From CAZWZG01 sp964638245 (lineage in GTDB: Bacteria; Pseudomonadota; Alphaproteobacteria; Rhodobacterales; Rhodobacteraceae), in assembly GCA_964638245.1 (NCBI GenBank), contig CAZWZG010000004.1, positions 1-53,461 on the forward strand: a stretch of DNA of 53,461 nt, in the 5' to 3' direction. The translations under genes were made by a program, and so were the position numbers. Shown here piece after piece: positions 50,550-53,461 of this stretch (position 1 is its first letter; each line of letters starts with the position of its first letter). The notes beneath the pieces were generated by a model that saw only the letters and a program-made list of their open reading frames with translations, made no database searches and had not been told where the DNA came from.

Positions 50550-51304
50550 CTAAAGCTTCCCTGCCAAATGCAATTCAAGGTCTTCGATCCGGTCCTGCCC
50601 CCAGAACCTCTGATCGCTATCCGTGATGTAAAACGGCGCGCCAAAGACACCCGCCGATACCGCTTCTTCGGCGTTGCGGGCATAGGTTTCCGCCCCGCTG
50701 AGCATCCCTGAGTTAACCAGTTCCGGGTCGAACCCCGCCTCAGACAAACAGGCGCGCACAACGCTGTCTTCGGCGATGTCTTTTTCTTCAGCCCAAACCG
50801 CGCGCGTGATCGCATGCACCAAGGCGCCTAGGTCCCCTCCCCCTGCCTTTTGTGCTGCGATCACCGCGTAGGCCGCTGGCGCTCCGTTTGTTGGGAAATG
50901 CATCGGTTGCGGGTTAAACGGCAGGCTTTGCTTTGCCGCCTGTCGCATCAGATCCTGCAAGCGGTAGGCCTGCCGGTTCGGGTGCCGCTCGTTTGGGGGC
51001 AGNNNNNNNNNNNNNNNNNNNNNNNNNNNNNNNNNNNNNNNNNNNNNNNNNNNNNNNNNNNNNNNNNNNNNNNNNNNNNNNNNNNNNNNNNNNNNNNNNN
51101 NNTCAGATCCTGCAAGCGGTAGGCCTGCCGGTTCGGGTGCCGCTCGTTTGGGGGCAGTCCACCCGTTTGGGTGAACAGACTGCGCAGATCGACCGGCTTG
51201 TACGTGATCGTCGCCCCATGCTTGGCCGCAACCGCCTCCATCCGCGTGCCCGCGATGTAGACAGCCGGGCTGATCGTGGAGAGATAGTAATCGATGTGGG
51301 GCAT
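50550..51304 (-). CDS. 2-hydroxychromene-2-carboxylate isomerase (DsbA/GST-kappa family), split by assembly gap
   Basis: DsbA-superfamily isomerase known from naphthalene-type aromatic degradation, with broader roles in other bacteria. The N-terminal part (PHIDYYLSTISPAVYIAGTR) is right of the gap. The rest (KQSLPFNPQPMHFP, AVWAEEKDIAEDSVV, VFGAPFYITDSDQRFWGQDR) is left of it. The 55 bases at 50948-51002 and 51103-51157 are identical; removing one copy and the 100 Ns leaves 600 bases, exactly 200 codons in frame, for a 199-residue protein of the usual family length. So the gene is intact in the organism. ATG at 51304. Confidence 0.88.
51003..51102. other. Assembly gap (100 N)
   Basis: A run of exactly 100 unknown bases, flanked on both sides by the same 55-base sequence. 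This is the pattern left when a scaffolder joins two contigs that overlap by one k-mer without merging them. It probably represents no missing sequence. Confidence 0.9.
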
Positions 51305-51401
51305 TTTATCCGTCCTTGCGGGGATTGGCGTTTGCGTGAGCCTAGCCTCGTGGTAAGCGAGGTCAACGTCACGAATCCTTCACATAGCCGGGGTGCTGCC
51401 C

Positions 51402-52421
51402 ATGCCGTCGATCACCGAACCCAAGCTCATCTCTGGGAACGCAAATCGGCCGCTCGCCGAAACCGTGGCACGGCGGATGTCGATGCATCGGGGCATTTCG
51501 ACAGGGCTGGTGGATGCACGGGTCGAGCGGTTCAACGACGGTGAAATCTTTGTCGAGGTGTTCGAGAATGTCCGCGGCGAGGACATGTTCATCATGCAGT
51601 CGACTTCGAACCCGGCCAATGACAACCTGATGGAACTGCTCATCATGTCGGATGCGCTGCGCCGGTCGTCGGCGGCGCGCATCACGGCGGTGATCCCCTA
51701 CTTCGGATATGCACGTCAGGATCGACGCACCAAGGCGCGCACGCCGATCACGGCCAAGATGGTCGCCAACATGATGGTATCGGCAGGGATCGAGCGGGTT
51801 CTGACGATGGATCTCCACGCGGCCCAGATCCAGGGGTTCTTCGACATCCCGGTGGACAACCTTTATGCGGCCCCAGTGTTCGCTCTGGATATCAAGCATC
51901 ACTTCAAGAAGGTGCTGGGCGACGTCACGGTTGTGTCTCCGGACGTTGGCGGCGTGGCTCGCGCACGAGAGCTGGCGACGCGAACCGGCTCGGCCCTGGC
52001 CATCGTGGACAAACGGCGCGAGAAGGCCGGTGAAGTGGCAGAGATGACGGTGATCGGGGACGTGAAGGACCAGATCTGTATCATCGTGGACGATATTTGC
52101 GACACGGCAGGCACGCTTTGCAAAGCGGCTGAGGTCCTGATGGAAGGTGGCGCGAAAGAGGTTCACGCCTATATCAGTCACGGCGTGATGTCAGGGCCCG
52201 CGGTGGAACGGGTGACGAAATCGGTCATGAAAAGCCTTGTGATCACCGACACGATCGCGCCGACCGATGCGGTGAAGAATGCACCGAACATTCGGATCGT
52301 GCCGACCGCGCCGATTTTTGGGCAAGCCATCCTGAACATTTGGCATGGAACCAGCGTGTCGTCTTTGTTCGATCTGCAGACGCTCGAGCCGATTTACGAG
52401 GGCATGTACGCCGGACACTGA
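51402..52421 (+). CDS. prs: Ribose-phosphate pyrophosphokinase (PRPP synthetase)
   Basis: Makes 5-phosphoribosyl-1-pyrophosphate from ribose-5-phosphate and ATP, for nucleotide, His and Trp synthesis. 339 residues, slightly longer than E. coli Prs as in other alphaproteobacteria. The flexible-loop/ATP region YFGYARQDRRTKARTPITAK, VLTMDLHAAQIQGFFDIPVDNL, VVSPDVGGVARARELA and the PRPP loop CIIVDDICDTAGTL are complete. The ATG at 51402 is chosen; a GTG three codons upstream is possible. Followed by the ATP synthase cluster end on the other strand. Confidence 0.95.
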   Translation: MPSITEPKLISGNANRPLAETVARRMSMHRGISTGLVDARVERFNDGEIFVEVFENVRGEDMFIMQSTSNPANDNLMELLIMSDALRRSSAARITAVIPYFGYARQDRRTKARTPITAKMVANMMVSAGIERVLTMDLHAAQIQGFFDIPVDNLYAAPVFALDIKHHFKKVLGDVTVVSPDVGGVARARELATRTGSALAIVDKRREKAGEVAEMTVIGDVKDQICIIVDDICDTAGTLCKAAEVLMEGGAKEVHAYISHGVMSGPAVERVTKSVMKSLVITDTIAPTDAVKNAPNIRIVPTAPIFGQAILNIWHGTSVSSLFDLQTLEPIYEGMYAGH

Positions 52422-52425
52422 CGGG

Positions 52426-52548
52426 TTAGGTCAGCGTGCGCACCGTAATCGCCAAGATCATTCCGATCACAAACGCCAGCGCCATGGCGAGCAGTTGCGG
52501 CTGGCCTGCGGTGGGCGTGAAGAGGAAATAAAGCACTCGATTGATCAT
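52426..52548 (-). CDS. Possible 40-residue single-TM protein
   Basis: Frame encoding MINRVLYFLFTPTAGQPQL followed by a hydrophobic helix LLAMALAFVIGMILAITV. The composition is what a small membrane protein would show, but there is no clear Shine-Dalgarno and no family I recognise. It ends 5 bases from the prs stop (convergent). Could be a chance open frame. Confidence 0.35.
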   Translation of the reverse strand: MINRVLYFLFTPTAGQPQLLAMALAFVIGMILAITVRTLT

Positions 52549-52665
52549 TTTGGACGGCCCCCCAGCCGGACTTTGGATCAGGCTATCTTTCACAATTGAA
52601 GGGGGCCAGAGGGTGCTGAGAAACGGTGTGTTTCTCAATAACGAGACGGGCAATCGCCTGTCCGT

Positions 52666-52815
52666 GGGGTGGCGCCGTAGGCCGGTAAGACGGGGCGCTT
52701 TGTGGTCGTCGGGTCTTCCAAGAATTTGCCGGAACGCAGGTGGTTACAGAGCGCCAGCCCGCCGGGACGGGCAGGCGCTTGTACGGCGGCCTTCGGCCTT
52801 GATTCCGGACCCGGG
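52666..52815. repeat. Intergenic GC-rich repeat family A, copy 3
   Basis: Head GGGGTGGCGC, then GGGGCGCTTTGTGG and GGGTCTTCCAAG shared with copy 2. The middle hairpin is AGCGCC (52750-52755) / GGCGCT (52774-52779), followed by a 3' GC-rich inverted segment. Together with the terminator after it, it occupies the 321 bases between the small open frame and atpC; no gene is seen there. Confidence 0.65.
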
Positions 52816-52819
52816 GCAC

Positions 52820-52847
52820 AAAAAAGCCCCGCGCATGGCGAGGCTTT
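52820..52847 (-). terminator. Rho-independent terminator of the ATP synthase operon
   Basis: On the minus strand GCCTCGC-CAT-GCG-C-GGGGC is followed by TTTTTTG, a stem with one bulge and a clean T-run, 23 bases after the atpC stop. Appropriate for ending transcription of the atp genes. Confidence 0.75.
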
Positions 52848-52869
52848 CCCGAAGAATTTTTTGGTCGAC

Positions 52870-53274
52870 CTAGACGCTGACGCCCATTTGCGCAGCGGCG
52901 GCTTCGAAGTCGGACACGCGCTTTGCGGCGGCGTCTTTGCCGTCGTCGGCCGCAGCCTCGGCGGCGTCTTTTGCCGCTTTCAGGTGCTCGCCCAGAAGCT
53001 CGGACGTGACTTCGCTTTTGGGCAGGGCCACTTCGGCGAGCACGGATGTGCCTTCAGCGCCGATTTCGGCAAAGCCGCCGGTCACGAAGTACTCTTCGGT
53101 GCCCTTGTCGAGCGCGACGGTCAGCACGCCGGGGCGCAACGTCGTGATCGTTGGGGCGTGGTCGGGCATCGCCGTCATGTCACCATCAGCGCCGGGGATC
53201 TGAACCTCGGTCGCTTCGCCCGAGACAAGCTTGCGCTCGGGCGAGACCAGATCGAATTGCATCTTGTCAGCCAT
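52870..53274 (-). CDS. atpC: F1Fo ATP synthase epsilon subunit
   Basis: Central-stalk regulatory subunit of F1, 134 residues. The N-terminal beta-sandwich starts MADKMQFDLVSPERKLVSGEATEVQIPGADGDMTAMPDHAP, diagnostic for AtpC; the C-terminal helical part is Ala/Asp-rich. Follows atpD by 9 bases on the same strand, with a GGAGGCC ribosome site in the spacer. Confidence 0.95.
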   Translation of the reverse strand: MADKMQFDLVSPERKLVSGEATEVQIPGADGDMTAMPDHAPTITTLRPGVLTVALDKGTEEYFVTGGFAEIGAEGTSVLAEVALPKSEVTSELLGEHLKAAKDAAEAAADDGKDAAAKRVSDFEAAAAQMGVSV

Positions 53275-53283
53275 GAGGCCTCC

Positions 53284-53461
53284 TTAGGCTGCGTCTGCTG
53301 CCATTTTCTCGGCTTTTGCGATCACTTCCGAGATACCGCCAACCATGTAGAAGGCTGCTTCGGGAAGGTGGTCGTATTCGCCTGCAACAACGGCCTTGAA
53401 CGACGCGATCGTGTCCTCGAGCGGGACCTGAACGCCGGGCGAGCCAGTGAAGACTGCGGCC
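53284..53461 (-). CDS. atpD: F1Fo ATP synthase beta subunit, C-terminal fragment
   Basis: The last 58 codons of the catalytic beta subunit: GVQVPLEDTIASFKAVVAGE, then DHLPEAAFYMVGGISEVIAKAEKM, the usual AtpD C-terminus. The rest lies beyond the right edge of the window. Directly upstream of atpC in the usual order. Confidence 0.93.
   Translation of the reverse strand, partial: AAVFTGSPGVQVPLEDTIASFKAVVAGEYDHLPEAAFYMVGGISEVIAKAEKMAADAA

Noticed and set aside
50933..51544. Open frames running through the N block
   Set aside because: They translate unknown bases and are artefacts of the scaffold gap.
1..53461. CRISPR arrays, tRNA/rRNA genes, prophage or IS elements
   Set aside because: No evenly spaced repeats with unique spacers, no tRNA cloverleaf or T-arm consensus noticed in the spacers, and no integrase, transposase or phage structural gene.

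Overview
ORGANISM. The window is GC-rich (low 60s percent by eye), tightly packed and rich in ATGA/GTGA stop-start overlaps. Its gene content and order (pdxJ-acpS-lepB-rnc-era-recO, rpoZ-rsh, DUF1491, def-fmt, SMC of about 1150 residues, atpC after atpD, a perfect TTAA-N7-TTAA CtrA-type site) point to an alphaproteobacterium of the Rhodobacteraceae/Roseobacter group. It is draft sequence: a 100-N scaffold gap at 51003-51102 is flanked by an identical 55-bp sequence, so it is almost certainly an unmerged contig overlap. LAYOUT. 1-3.4 kb: the start of a sugar-type ABC substrate-binding protein gene with two identical operator-like palindromes upstream, then a membrane GGDEF-EAL protein with a PilJ-type sensor. 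3.5-4.8 kb: an ABC1/UbiB-family kinase. 4.9-13.5 kb: a plus-strand catabolic operon made of a GntR regulator with its own TTGTATACAA palindrome, a DapA-family lyase, an aldehyde dehydrogenase, a ProC-like reductase, a non-pyrrolysine MttB-family methyltransferase, two SDRs and a DadA-like FAD oxidase. It probably takes a methylated or cyclic amine apart. 13.6-13.9 kb: a small protein with two tandem RMF-like blocks. 13.9-23.8 kb: a minus-strand core block (rpoZ, rsh, DUF2062, pdxJ, acpS, lepB, rnc, era, DUF1491, recO). It is interrupted between acpS and lepB by the most interesting feature, a two-gene module of a 68-residue Lys/Gly-repeat peptide and a 320-residue HExxH protein resembling the aKG-HExxH peptide beta-hydroxylases of RiPP pathways. 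24-33.9 kb: NYN-domain protein, ispH, a five-gene overlapping operon (LysE/RhtB exporter, YdeI-like, DUF3429, GST, rnhA), a TRIC channel, def-fmt, a PatB-like lyase, a glutathionyl-hydroquinone reductase-like protein and a degenerate receiver. 34-45.5 kb: MltB-type and Slt-type lytic transglycosylases, a YbjN-like secreted protein, smc, a GNAT, a lipoprotein, an FMN reductase, a split MnmC pair (FAD oxidase divergent from mnmD) and a DMT transporter. 45.6-53.5 kb: dapA, a 2-TM K+ channel, smpB, sseA, an aromatic aminotransferase, a lipoate-ligase-like protein, a 2-hydroxychromene-2-carboxylate isomerase (split by the gap), prs and the end of the ATP synthase operon. HOW IT FITS TOGETHER. Most of the window is conserved housekeeping (translation, RNA processing, envelope, ppGpp, isoprenoid, lysine). 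The accessory parts are the amine-catabolism operon and the HExxH/peptide insertion. Two intergenic GC-rich repeat families are scattered between genes. I see no tRNA, rRNA, CRISPR array, prophage or insertion sequence, and no convincing riboswitch.
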